Of a stretch of 64,000 bases of DNA, positions 56,474-64,000 are shown one piece after another (the stretch's first letter is position 1; each line of letters starts with the position of its first letter). Source of the stretch: Laspinema sp. D2d (GTDB lineage: Bacteria > Cyanobacteriota > Cyanobacteriia > Cyanobacteriales > Laspinemataceae). The stretch spans positions 1 through 64,000 of the forward strand of contig NZ_JAMXFC010000001.1 in assembly GCF_025370755.1 (NCBI RefSeq), given 5' to 3'. Position numbers and translations under genes: made by a program. Under the pieces are notes generated by a model, which was not told the DNA's origin, made no database searches, and worked only from the letters and a program-made list of their open reading frames with translations.

Positions 56474-56502
56474 AGCAAAGGGAGCATTTTGCTCCCTTTG
56501 CT
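56474..56502 (+). terminator. Hairpin after the membrane-protein gene
   Basis: 12-bp perfect stem AGCAAAGGGAGC / GCTCCCTTTGCT with loop ATTTT. It lies 23 bp after the stop at 56451 and before the convergent devA stop; no long T-run. Confidence 0.7.
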
Positions 56503-56560
56503 GAATTCTCAATTCTTCTATAGAGATACCGGATTAAGATGGGCTCTATATTACCTCAAG

Positions 56561-57343
56561 CTAGGCGGACGTAGGCTTTTGCAATTCTCCATCTTCCAGA
56601 TAGAGAATGCGATCGGCCACATCCAGAATACGCGGATCGTGAGTAACCATGAGGACGGTACTGCCTCCCTCTTTTGCCAATCGGCGAAGCAGTTCGATCA
56701 CGGCATGACCACTATGAGAATCTAAAGCTGCCGTAGGTTCATCCGCCATAATCAACTGAGGATGACCCGCTAAAGCGCGGGCGATCGCCACCCGTTGTTT
56801 TTGTCCCCCGGATAAATCCCGAGGTAACTGATGAACCTTCGCTCCCAACCCGACTTGTTCTAAAAGATGCTGCGCTTCCAGGTGAGCATTTCGGCCCCGA
56901 ATTCCTTTCAAATTTAGCGCAACTTCCACATTTTCTGTTGCAGTAAGTGCCGGAAATAAATTAAAACCTTGAAAAATAAAGCCAATATTATCTCGGCGAA
57001 ACCGGGACAATTCAGCCCGGGACATCCAGGTAATTTCTTCCCCGAGTAATTTCACCGTTCCCGAGGTTGGGGTGAGCATCCCAGCCAAAATTGAGAGCAA
57101 GGTCGTTTTGCCCGAGCCCGATGGTCCCATCAACAGTTGAATATCTCCAGGACGGACTTCTAAATCAATCCCTTTGAGGGCATGAAACTCTTCGGAACCA
57201 GACTCGAAGACCATCTTGACGCCTCTAGCTTTAATCGCACCCATTGTTGTCGGTGCTGCCGCTGTGGATGCGACGACCGAGGGCGCAATCACCTGAGTGG
57301 AGAGATTTCCCATAGATTCATTAAAGTTTAGTGAAGCAGTCAT
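56561..57343 (-). CDS. devA: ABC exporter ATP-binding subunit, DevA family
   Basis: 260 residues. Walker A GPSGSGKTT, Q-loop FIFQGFNLFP, signature LSGGQKQR, Walker B LIMADEPTAALD and the H-switch VTHD are all intact. The close match of the core (VKMVFESGSEEFHALKGIDLEVRPGDIQLLMGPSGSG) places it in the MacB/DevA group. In heterocyst formers DevBCA exports glycolipids; non-heterocystous cyanobacteria have homologues of uncertain substrate. It follows devC by 197 bp. No devB-type membrane-fusion gene is next to the pair. ATG at 57343 is preferred to TTG 57352. Confidence 0.9.
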   Translation of the reverse strand: MTASLNFNESMGNLSTQVIAPSVVASTAAAPTTMGAIKARGVKMVFESGSEEFHALKGIDLEVRPGDIQLLMGPSGSGKTTLLSILAGMLTPTSGTVKLLGEEITWMSRAELSRFRRDNIGFIFQGFNLFPALTATENVEVALNLKGIRGRNAHLEAQHLLEQVGLGAKVHQLPRDLSGGQKQRVAIARALAGHPQLIMADEPTAALDSHSGHAVIELLRRLAKEGGSTVLMVTHDPRILDVADRILYLEDGELQKPTSA

Positions 57344-57540
57344 TCGTCTCAATGTTTAGTGAATATGCTATAGACGGTAGGCTGTGAGAACAAAACAATC
57401 CAGATTTAGAAGTTAACAGGATGCCCGATCGCATTCTGGCAGTTGTCCGTCCCTCTACTCTCATTGTCTGTGCCACTTTTAAAATCGGCATCCCCCAATC
57501 GGTCTGAGTAATTATGCCCAATCTTCCCCATAATTGCAAC

Positions 57541-58722
57541 CTACGCTTTAAAAACAATCGCTGGATCGACTCGATTGATTTTCTGAATGGCAAAAATTGC
57601 AGAAGATACACACATGACCACCGTAATCCCAAATACCCCCACAGCCGTTGCCGGTGAAATCAAGATGGTCAATCCTTGCGCCGCCAGCGCCCACGATTGG
57701 ATCCCCCAGCACAGCAGCATTCCTGGCAGGTATCCTAACACAGCCATCCACAGCGCCTGTTCAATAATCACCCCATAAATCACGCTCTGGGAAGCACCCA
57801 TTGCCTTCAGAGTTCCAAATTCTTTAATGTGATCCGAGACGGAAGCGTACAGAATCTGTCCGACAACCACCATACCGACCATCACCCCCACCCCGGCCCC
57901 CAAACTCAGCACAAAGCCAATTCCCGTCCGTTCTTGCCAATAAACGCGGTTGAGTTGGGCCATTTCTTCCTGGGTATAAGCGCGGGTATAGGGCAATGCA
58001 TCTTGCAGTCTCTCTTTGAGTTCCTGCAAATTTTCTCCCGGTTCAGCTTTCACCAAAATATAGGTGATGGGATCATCCTCTCTTAAGGGTTTGGGAGCCT
58101 CTTGTTCTTCCGAAGCCGCCTCCTCACTAGGACGAGTCGTGGTGAAGGCATTGGCATTATCTAAAGAAGAGAAAATATAGGGACTCGCCACAATTGATTG
58201 AGTGTCATGGGTGAATCCCACTACCGTGGCGGAAAAAGCCCCGACTTCCACTTTGTCCCCGAGCCATGAGACCTTGAGGGTATCAAAGCTCGCTTCATCC
58301 ACAAACATGGTGTAGGGTTTTTCGAGGTCGCTTAAGCTGCCTCTGACCATCTGCCCTGGTACAAAGAGTTCCGCATCTGGGTCAAATCCAAACACCCGAA
58401 CATGATTGATATGCCCGGTTGAATCTCGCCACAAGGTCCCCTGAACGATCAGCGCTTCCGCCTGGGCGACCCCTTCAACCTTTTGAGCCTCACTCAATCG
58501 CTTGTAGGGCATATGGAGGGTCATTTCTAAGGTTTCCATATCCTGCGAACTGACCCAAATATCCGCTGGAGAATAGTCCACCAGTAGGGCGGTTGAGCGC
58601 ATGACCCCTTTGAAGATGCCAGTTTGGATGGTAATCAAACTGACGGCAAACATGATGCCTGCTTGAGCGACCAAAAAGCGCGGCAGATCTTCAAATAGGT
58701 TTTTTCGGGCTATTGAAGGCAT
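57541..58722 (-). CDS. devC: ABC exporter permease, DevC (FtsX/MacB-like) family
   Basis: 393 residues. One N-terminal helix (FLVAQAGIMFAVSLITIQTGI), a large periplasmic MacB-type domain (about 40-265), then three C-terminal helices (GIGFVLSLGAGVGVMVGMVVVGQILYASV, VIIEQALWMAVLGYLPGMLLCW, ILISPATAVGVFGITVVMCVSSAIF). This is the FtsX layout of DevC. It works with DevA and needs a periplasmic adaptor plus an outer-membrane channel; neither is nearby. ATG at 58722. An inserted EEAASEEQEAPKPLRED acidic stretch in the periplasmic domain is unusual. Confidence 0.9.
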   Translation of the reverse strand: MPSIARKNLFEDLPRFLVAQAGIMFAVSLITIQTGIFKGVMRSTALLVDYSPADIWVSSQDMETLEMTLHMPYKRLSEAQKVEGVAQAEALIVQGTLWRDSTGHINHVRVFGFDPDAELFVPGQMVRGSLSDLEKPYTMFVDEASFDTLKVSWLGDKVEVGAFSATVVGFTHDTQSIVASPYIFSSLDNANAFTTTRPSEEAASEEQEAPKPLREDDPITYILVKAEPGENLQELKERLQDALPYTRAYTQEEMAQLNRVYWQERTGIGFVLSLGAGVGVMVGMVVVGQILYASVSDHIKEFGTLKAMGASQSVIYGVIIEQALWMAVLGYLPGMLLCWGIQSWALAAQGLTILISPATAVGVFGITVVMCVSSAIFAIQKINRVDPAIVFKA

Positions 58723-59186
58723 ATCAAAAGAATGATGATAAACAAGGGTTAGGTAACGGGGGTTGAGTAACCGAGGATGGGGGATGGAAAGAGAGAATAA
58801 AGAAATTTTCTCGGTAAATTGTGAATGGAGAAGTCTAAATTTCTTTTTCTTTGTTCCCTGGGGGTTAAATCTATTTAGGGCAAAGTGGCTATTCCTTACT
58901 TAAGGGTTGATGATTTAGAAATCCCTCGGCTTGTTTGTTATTGTAGTCGTGAACTGGAGGAAGTGCTACCCATTCTTTCTGGCGGAGGGTGAATTGGTTT
59001 TCAGTCTTTTCACTGGAATCGATTGTTCGGAGTGGGGTCAAGGTTTGATAAAGGACATTGCTTTTGACTGGGGGGAATATTAGGAATTAGGTTATAGGGC
59101 GATCGCTTGGCGATCGCCCCGGTAGTTGGGGATTGGGGTTTGATTTAATGCTTTATCTTGCTATTATAACGCAAAAAATCTGGGGT
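58723..59186. other. Intergenic region upstream of devC, no gene
   Basis: 464 bp, with no frame carrying a start-site and no trace of a devB-type gene. Two adjacent HIP1-related sites (GCGATCGCTTGGCGATCGCC) form a palindrome near 59100-59120. Confidence 0.5.
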
Positions 59187-59651
59187 CTAAAGGAATTCTT
59201 TTAAAAACTCAAAGGCTTGCTCATCCCAACAGGGTGCGGGAGAGAGGAAGCTCAAACAAAGAAGAACATCCGCTTGGATGGCTTCGATCTCTTCGTCCTC
59301 GAAGAGTTCGGCTAAGGCTTGAGTATCTCGTTCTTTGAGGGCAGACAAGGGTTCGGCTGCCTCGGTGAAGAAATCAAAGGAATGGGCGGTAAAATCAGAT
59401 CTCGGGCTATTGAGGTCGGCTAGGGTTTGAATTTGGCTCGGTAAAAAATCCCGCCATGTTCTGGATGGTTTTGAGACTGCGGCCTTTTTACTAAATTCAA
59501 TGAGTTGGGCGAGAAAGGGATCCCTGGAGTTGGTAGATGAACTCATAGTTGGGGAAGGGATTTTAAAATTCCCGCGCTTACCCTGAATCAGGTGCGCGGA
59601 TGTGCAATCAAACTGATGGGAGAGTGGCTCAAGAGAGGGAGCGACAATCAT
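59187..59651 (-). CDS. Conserved-type hypothetical protein
   Basis: 154 residues from ATG 59651, or 119 from ATG 59546 (MSSSTNSRDPFLAQLIEF); neither has a clear ribosome-binding site. The core FLAQLIEFSKKAA, TWRDFLPSQIQTLADLNSP and an acidic ALAELFEDEEIEAIQADVLLCLSFLSPAP, predicted helical, looks like a soluble protein. Family not recognised. Confidence 0.65.
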   Translation of the reverse strand: MIVAPSLEPLSHQFDCTSAHLIQGKRGNFKIPSPTMSSSTNSRDPFLAQLIEFSKKAAVSKPSRTWRDFLPSQIQTLADLNSPRSDFTAHSFDFFTEAAEPLSALKERDTQALAELFEDEEIEAIQADVLLCLSFLSPAPCWDEQAFEFLKEFL

Positions 59652-59900
59652 AGGCAGTCATTGGCAATCGGAATGACAACCCGGTTGATCGGCTGGGGAA
59701 TTCTTTATCCTTTCTTAATGTTTAAAGCGCGATCATCAGCTCTCGGGGAACAGGCGATCGCTCCCCGGGTAACCTGGCTTTGACGATGCCGCCGCCTCGG
59801 ACTGGATGGATAAATGTCGCTTTTCGCTTATCCTCTCTGAGTTTTTTGTGTTGATGCACCCCTAAAAAGAGCGATCGCACTCGTTCTGTGTCGATCTCTT

Positions 59901-60617
59901 TTAAATCTGCTCGGCCTGTGTAGGCAATTTTAACTCACTCAATTCAACGGCAAAAGTATCCGCAAACGCTGTGGCGATTTGCTGACGCACGCGATCGGGG
60001 TTAATCCCCTCTACAAATTCCGCCAAGCTCCCCACGGGTTTGTTGGCAATTCCACAGGGGACAATTTGCTCGAACCCTTTCAAATCCGGGCAAACATTGA
60101 GCGCAAAACCGTGCATGGTAATCCATCGACTGACTTTAATACCGATCGCCGCTATTTTTCGCCCCTCCAGCCAAACTCCGGTCAACCCCGGAATGCGATC
60201 GCCCTTTAACCCATACTCTGCCAACACCTGAAGAATCACCCCTTCAAGCTGCCGTAAATACCAGTGCAAGTCCATCTGGTAATATCGTAGATTCAAAATT
60301 GGATAACCCACGATTTGACCGGGACAATGATAGGTAACCTCACCCCCACGCTCCACCCGATGCAATTCCACCTCGCTACAAGTGGGGTCAAACTTGAGAA
60401 ATTCTAAACTCGCCCCTTTTCCCAAGGTATAAACCGGAGGATGTTCCAACAAAATGAAGACATCCTCTAAATCTGGGTTTGACCTTCGGGCACTCACTAA
60501 AGACTGCTGCCAGGCCCAAGCTTCCTGATAAGGGAGGCGATCGAGATTATAGAACCCACAACGCCGCCGAGGGGAACTGATTTCAACAGGATTGGCTAGA
60601 CTTTTACTATATATCAT
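59901..60617 (-). CDS. lipB: Octanoyltransferase LipB
   Basis: 238 residues. It moves octanoyl from acyl carrier protein to lipoyl domains, the first step of lipoate synthesis. [67 protein letters not shown] (catalytic Lys) and IVPCGI (catalytic Cys) are intact. ATG 60617 is likely; the frame extends four codons further to 60629. A small Cys-containing frame overlaps the start by 11 bp. lipA is not in the window. Confidence 0.95.
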   Translation of the reverse strand: MIYSKSLANPVEISSPRRRCGFYNLDRLPYQEAWAWQQSLVSARRSNPDLEDVFILLEHPPVYTLGKGASLEFLKFDPTCSEVELHRVERGGEVTYHCPGQIVGYPILNLRYYQMDLHWYLRQLEGVILQVLAEYGLKGDRIPGLTGVWLEGRKIAAIGIKVSRWITMHGFALNVCPDLKGFEQIVPCGIANKPVGSLAEFVEGINPDRVRQQIATAFADTFAVELSELKLPTQAEQI

Positions 60618-60810
60618 CCAAAAAAGCAAGGGGTTTTTGGTAGAAATTTAGACAAATATCAGGTTTGGAATCCGGACAACTACTATAGCCCAGGGTAGCG
60701 GGATTGTCATTGCGTAACGTATTGCAACGAATTTTAAAGAGATAACAAAATTCGGTGTAATTCTCAATACAAGGTGGTAGTGTGAAAGGTAAGGAGTTGA
60801 ATTGCAGCAC
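60607..60810 (-). CDS. Possible small Cys-containing protein upstream of lipB
   Basis: 67 codons from [25 protein letters not shown]...[15 protein letters not shown], with five cysteines. The stop at 60607 overlaps the lipB start (ATG 60617) by 11 bp, an arrangement typical of translational coupling. No ribosome-binding site is obvious. Family unknown; it may be a real small protein or a chance frame. Confidence 0.35.
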   Translation of the reverse strand: MLQFNSLPFTLPPCIENYTEFCYLFKIRCNTLRNDNPATLGYSSCPDSKPDICLNFYQKPLAFLDDI

Positions 60811-60940
60811 AGGAGAGGTTTCCCAACAGCCATCTATTTATAGAACCTACAACACCATTGAGTTGACTGTTCCCGTAGGCTAAGTGGCCTTGTCCCCGAG
60901 GACAAGATTTCTGGAATCCTCCCACTCAAGTCTCCAAAAC

Positions 60941-61186
60941 TTACAATTTTGGATCTTGATTGCTATAATCATCTTCAATTATGGACAGAACCTGCTCACC
61001 AACTGGCACATTAGACTTTAAAGCTCGTGCCATCGCAGTTGATGACGAGTGATCCACAGTCCCAGGTGACTCCGGTGACTGAAAGGCGATCGTTCTACCC
61101 AATTCCCAACCGCGATCCCTGAAAGAGCTGCCGTAATCTCGGGGCAACTCAGGGCAGAGTAATTCCACCCTTTCAAGCGTAGTCAA
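60941..61186 (-). CDS. Possible small protein, TTG start
   Basis: 81 codons: MTTLERVELLCPELPRDYGSSFRDRGWELGRTIAF... then acidic IIEDDYSNQDPKL. The amino-acid mix is protein-like, but the start is TTG and no ribosome-binding site stands out. No homologue recognised. The frame is entirely between lipB and lrtA. Confidence 0.35.
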   Translation of the reverse strand: MTTLERVELLCPELPRDYGSSFRDRGWELGRTIAFQSPESPGTVDHSSSTAMARALKSNVPVGEQVLSIIEDDYSNQDPKL

Positions 61187-61401
61187 CCTTGATAAGTTTT
61201 GGCTCCGTTCTTAAGCGAGCGAAACGCCAAAAACGGGCAAAAGAACTAATGTTAGGAAAGCGGCATTACCCGCCCCGCTTTCCCTCCGTCTATTTTCTTA
61301 GAAATCAGGCTTGGAGATGCGTATTTCGCTTTTTTGATCACCCCTCCAAACCCTAACATCTAAAACCTTAATACGATGGAGTCTTCAGTGGGAAGATTGA
61401 T

Positions 61402-62043
61402 ATGAAGCTTGTTATCCACGGCAAAAATATTGAAATAACCGAGGCCATTCGCGAGTACGTCAACCAAAAGGTTGAAAAAGCAGTGAGTCACTTTCAAAAT
61501 TTGACCACAGAAGTAGACGTTCATCTGTCCGTGGCAAAAAATCCTCGGAACAATTCTAAACAAACTGCTGAAGTCACCATTTTTGCAAATGGTACGATCA
61601 TTCGCGCTGAGGAGAGCAGTGAAAATCTGTACGCAAGCATCGATTTAGTCGCTGATAAAATCGCTCGCCAACTGCGTAAGTACAAAGAAAAACGTCACGC
61701 TCAGAAAGTTCAAGCGCCAGACACGCTCAATGAAGCACTTCTCGAAGAGCAACCCCTTGTCGAGGATCTGATCGGCGAACGCACCCCCGAACTTCCAGGG
61801 GAAGTGGTGCGAACCAAATATTTTGCCATGCCTCCGATGAGTGTTCTCGAAGCCTTGGAACAACTCCAACTCGTGGATCATGACTTCTATATGTTCCGCA
61901 ATGCCGACACGGGTGAAATTAATGTGATTTACGAACGCAACCACGGCGGTTACGGCGTTCTCCAGCCCCGCAATGGCAATGGTAACACCAAAAACGGCAA
62001 AGCAGCGGCGATCGCCAGCAAAACTAATCCGGCCAAAGTTTAA
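61402..62043 (+). CDS. lrtA: Ribosome hibernation promoting factor, long form (LrtA)
   Basis: 213 residues, the long HPF type that dimerises ribosomes into 100S. N-terminal S30Ae domain [31 protein letters not shown]... [24 protein letters not shown] (1-100), a linker rich in Glu, and the C-terminal dimer domain [52 protein letters not shown] (about 135-190). In Synechococcus lrtA is the light-repressed transcript, regulated through a long leader; here about 200 bp upstream has no gene and could hold such a leader. GGGAAG upstream of the ATG. Confidence 0.96.
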   Translation: MKLVIHGKNIEITEAIREYVNQKVEKAVSHFQNLTTEVDVHLSVAKNPRNNSKQTAEVTIFANGTIIRAEESSENLYASIDLVADKIARQLRKYKEKRHAQKVQAPDTLNEALLEEQPLVEDLIGERTPELPGEVVRTKYFAMPPMSVLEALEQLQLVDHDFYMFRNADTGEINVIYERNHGGYGVLQPRNGNGNTKNGKAAAIASKTNPAKV

Positions 62044-62113
62044 CATTTCTTGGATTAGTCCCGAGATTGGTGGGTGAATAAGTGATTCAACCTAACTCTG
62101 TCTAGCCCCAAAC

Positions 62114-62146
62114 AAAAAGCGCCCCCAAATTGGAGGCGCTTTTTTT
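62114..62146. terminator. Two-way terminator between lrtA and psbA
   Basis: AAAAAGCGCC / GGCGCTTTTT stem with A5 on the left and T7 on the right. The stops at 62043 and 62161 are on opposite strands, so one hairpin ends both. Confidence 0.9.
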
Positions 62147-62160
62147 AATCTTTTATCAGA

Positions 62161-63243
62161 TTAACCATTGATAGAAGGAGCAGTCAAAGCAACGGGAGTT
62201 GCTTCACCAGCAGCCAAATCGAGGGGGAAGTTGTGAGCATTACGCTCGTGCATCACTTCCATACCCAGGTTAGCGCGGTTAATCACATCAGCCCAGGTAT
62301 TCACAACACGACCAGTCGAGTCAATGATGGACTGGTTAAAGTTAAATCCGTTCAAGTTGAAAGCCATCGTGGACACACCCAAAGCGGTGAACCAGATCCC
62401 CACAACCGGCCAAGCAGCTAAGAAGAAGTGCAAAGAACGGCTGTTGTTGAACGAAGCATATTGGAAGATTAAACGACCAAAGTAACCGTGAGCGGCCACA
62501 ATGTTGTAGGTTTCTTCTTCTTGACCGAACTTGTAACCGTAGTTTTGAGATTCGGTTTCAGAGGTCTCACGAACTAAGCTGGAGGTCACCAAAGATCCGT
62601 GCATCGCACTGAACAAGGAACCACCGAACACACCGGCAACACCCAACATATGGAAGGGGTGCATCAGGATATTGTGCTCAGCTTGGAACACTAACATGAA
62701 GTTAAAGGTTCCAGAGATACCCAAAGGCATACCATCAGAGAAAGAACCTTGACCGATCGGGTAGATCAAGAACACTGCCGAAGCGGCTGCAACAGGTGCA
62801 GAGTAAGCAACGCAGATCCAAGGACGCATCCCTAAGCGGTAAGAGAGTTCCCACTCACGACCCATGTAGCAGAAGATGCCGATGAGGAAGTGGAAAATCA
62901 CGAGCTGGTAAGGGCCACCATTGTAGAGCCACTCATCCAAGCTGGCTGCTTCCCAGATGGGGTAGAAGTGAAGACCGATGGCATTAGAAGAAGGAACAAC
63001 CGCACCAGAGATGATGTTGTTTCCGTACAGCAAAGAACCGGCAACGGGTTCGCGGATTCCATCGATGTCCACAGGAGGAGCGGCGATGAAGGCGATGATG
63101 TAGCAGACAGTGGCGCTTAAGAGGGTGGGGATCATCAACACACCGAACCAGCCGATGTAGAGGCGGTTTTCGGTAGAAGCGACCCATTCGCAGAAGCGGT
63201 CCCACAGATTGGCGCTCTCGCGCTGCTGTAATGTGGTGGTCAT
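62161..63243 (-). CDS. psbA: Photosystem II D1 protein
   Basis: 360 residues, full length. It binds the special-pair chlorophylls, pheophytin, QB and the Mn4CaO5 cluster. Seen directly: [22 protein letters not shown]-type start, PDID region, [34 protein letters not shown], and the C-terminal [23 protein letters not shown] with the processing site after Ala344. Residue 130 is Glu (GREWEL), the high-light (D1:2-type) state; Gln in D1:1. The strong conservation leaves no doubt about identity. The promoter is visible upstream. It is a stand-alone copy; other psbA copies are not in the window. Confidence 0.99.
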   Translation of the reverse strand: MTTTLQQRESANLWDRFCEWVASTENRLYIGWFGVLMIPTLLSATVCYIIAFIAAPPVDIDGIREPVAGSLLYGNNIISGAVVPSSNAIGLHFYPIWEAASLDEWLYNGGPYQLVIFHFLIGIFCYMGREWELSYRLGMRPWICVAYSAPVAAASAVFLIYPIGQGSFSDGMPLGISGTFNFMLVFQAEHNILMHPFHMLGVAGVFGGSLFSAMHGSLVTSSLVRETSETESQNYGYKFGQEEETYNIVAAHGYFGRLIFQYASFNNSRSLHFFLAAWPVVGIWFTALGVSTMAFNLNGFNFNQSIIDSTGRVVNTWADVINRANLGMEVMHERNAHNFPLDLAAGEATPVALTAPSING

Positions 63244-63289
63244 AGTTTTATGATTGCTATTGGTTTGTCGAGGTAGTTATGATGTTTTT

Positions 63290-63318
63290 AGATTAACGGC
63301 TTTGTAACGATTTGTAAA
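63290..63318 (-). promoter_or_regulatory. psbA promoter
   Basis: On the minus strand, TTTACA (-35, at 63313-63318) and TAATCT (-10, at 63290-63295) are separated by exactly 17 bp. TTTACA is the typical cyanobacterial psbA -35. The -10 ends 46 bp upstream of the psbA ATG at 63243, leaving a leader of about 40 bases. Confidence 0.7.
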
Positions 63319-63528
63319 GGGGTTGAGACCACAGCAATTCTGATACGTCTGATAAGCATGACTTATTTACTCTTTTCTATACATAGGTGGGCTTGGGTAG
63401 AGAACCGCCAGTCCCCAAAAGTTGGGATAACCAATCAAAGCTAAGGGAAAATTTTTTGATCAGCGAAGGAGTAACTGATATTGATCGCTCAGCCCCATTC
63501 CCTGAGCATACGCAACTCCCAGGAGTAG

Positions 63529-63743
63529 ATGGGAGTAGAGTTGGGATTATGGCAGGGGACCTATCAAAATCAAAACCTATTGTGGTTACGCGGGTGGGAT
63601 TTGGAAGGGAATCTGTTCTTGATTGGTTCAAAACGCTCTGAAGAGGAAAAGCAGCGAGCAGAAGCGGCAGAAAGCAAAGTGGCAGATTAGCAGAATGCCT
63701 GCGATCGCTAGGAATTGACCCGGATGCGGAGGAGGATATCTAA
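63529..63743 (+). pseudogene. Frameshifted remnant of a Uma2-family endonuclease C-terminus
   Basis: ATG 63529 opens MGVELGLWQGTYQNQNLLWLRGWDLEGNLFLIG, then SEEEKQRAEAAESKVA, and hits TAG at 63688-63690. Shifting phase there gives LAECLRSLGIDPDAEEDI to TAA 63743. Both pieces are the conserved tail of cyanobacterial Uma2 (DUF820) proteins (LWQGTY, WDxxGN, AEAAESKVAxLAExLRSLGIDPD). The N-terminal catalytic half is absent, so this is a truncated copy. Confidence 0.75.
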
Positions 63744-64000
63744 GGCGATCGCCCGTGCATCTGTATGAATCCACAAACCCAAAGGGATCCCGATTGGGAG
63801 CGCTTTTTTATTCAAAACTTCGATTGAACCGAAATTCCATGATACATCCTTACTTTTAGATGAATCCTACCTTATCAAAATTTTTCCGCAGATAGACTTT
63901 GGAATTGGTGGATTTTTGTGAAGTTAATAATTAATTAGACCGTTTGTATGTGATATAATAAGAAACTGTAAAAGTATAAAGTTAGACCTCTCAAAATACT

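Overview
The window is cyanobacterial chromosome. It carries psbA (photosystem II D1), a long-form lrtA/hpf, the ferredoxin-thioredoxin reductase variable chain, a group 2 sigma factor, DevA/DevC-type exporter genes, an FtsX-like permease, and many cyanobacteria-restricted families (DUF1995, DUF4330, DUF4336, DUF7219-like). The octamer GCGATCGC (HIP1) and its core GCGATCG recur throughout. The gene mix, the many short dispersed repeats and the sparse gene packing suggest a filamentous Oscillatoriales-type genome. That last point is inference.

Layout. 0-8 kb: AI-2E-type permease, glycosyltransferase, metallophosphatase, DUF1995 protein, CNT nucleoside transporter, Tat-exported Rieske protein, DUF4330 protein. 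8-21 kb: alpha/beta hydrolase with an eroded catalytic triad, moeA, cobO, HerA-like ATPase, GST, DUF4336 protein, and a 246-bp non-coding inverted-repeat element. 21-30 kb: peptidase C26 amidotransferase, sugar MFS transporter, NTF2-like protein, TPR lipoprotein/exported protein, purS-purQ, Fur-family (Zur-like) regulator, SPFH/NfeD pair. 30-41 kb: a PP2C phosphatase fused to a kinase-like region, ftrV, YdcF-like protein, 1202-residue multi-PAS/GAF histidine kinase, SH3 protein, glycoside-hydrolase-like protein. 40-47.5 kb: adenosine-deaminase-like gene divergent from purA, rplY, a PfkB (adenosine/ribokinase-like) kinase and an APH-kinase fusion. 48-59 kb: cysteine desulfurase, zinc/RelE-like protein, a phospholipase-D/EF-hand/helix-hairpin-helix lipoprotein, sigma factor, a 1.7-kb gene-poor region, a membrane protein, devCA. 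59-64 kb: lipB, lrtA convergent with psbA, and a frameshifted Uma2 remnant at the end.

How the genes fit together. Purine metabolism recurs: nucleoside uptake (CNT), a deaminase-like enzyme, purA, a PfkB kinase and purSQ, though they are spread over 40 kb and not one operon. purS-purQ, nfeD-SPFH and devC-devA look like operons; most other genes are single transcripts, many with clear hairpin terminators.

The intergenic DNA is the most unusual part. At least five repeat families occur: a 246-bp element with perfect 44-bp inverted ends, a 103-bp MITE-like element, degenerate AGAAACCCGGTTTCT palindromes, AACGACTTCAGTCGTT palindromes, and pyrimidine-rich CCCCCAATTCTCCCCCAT arrays. No CRISPR array, rRNA, tRNA or complete transposase gene was seen.
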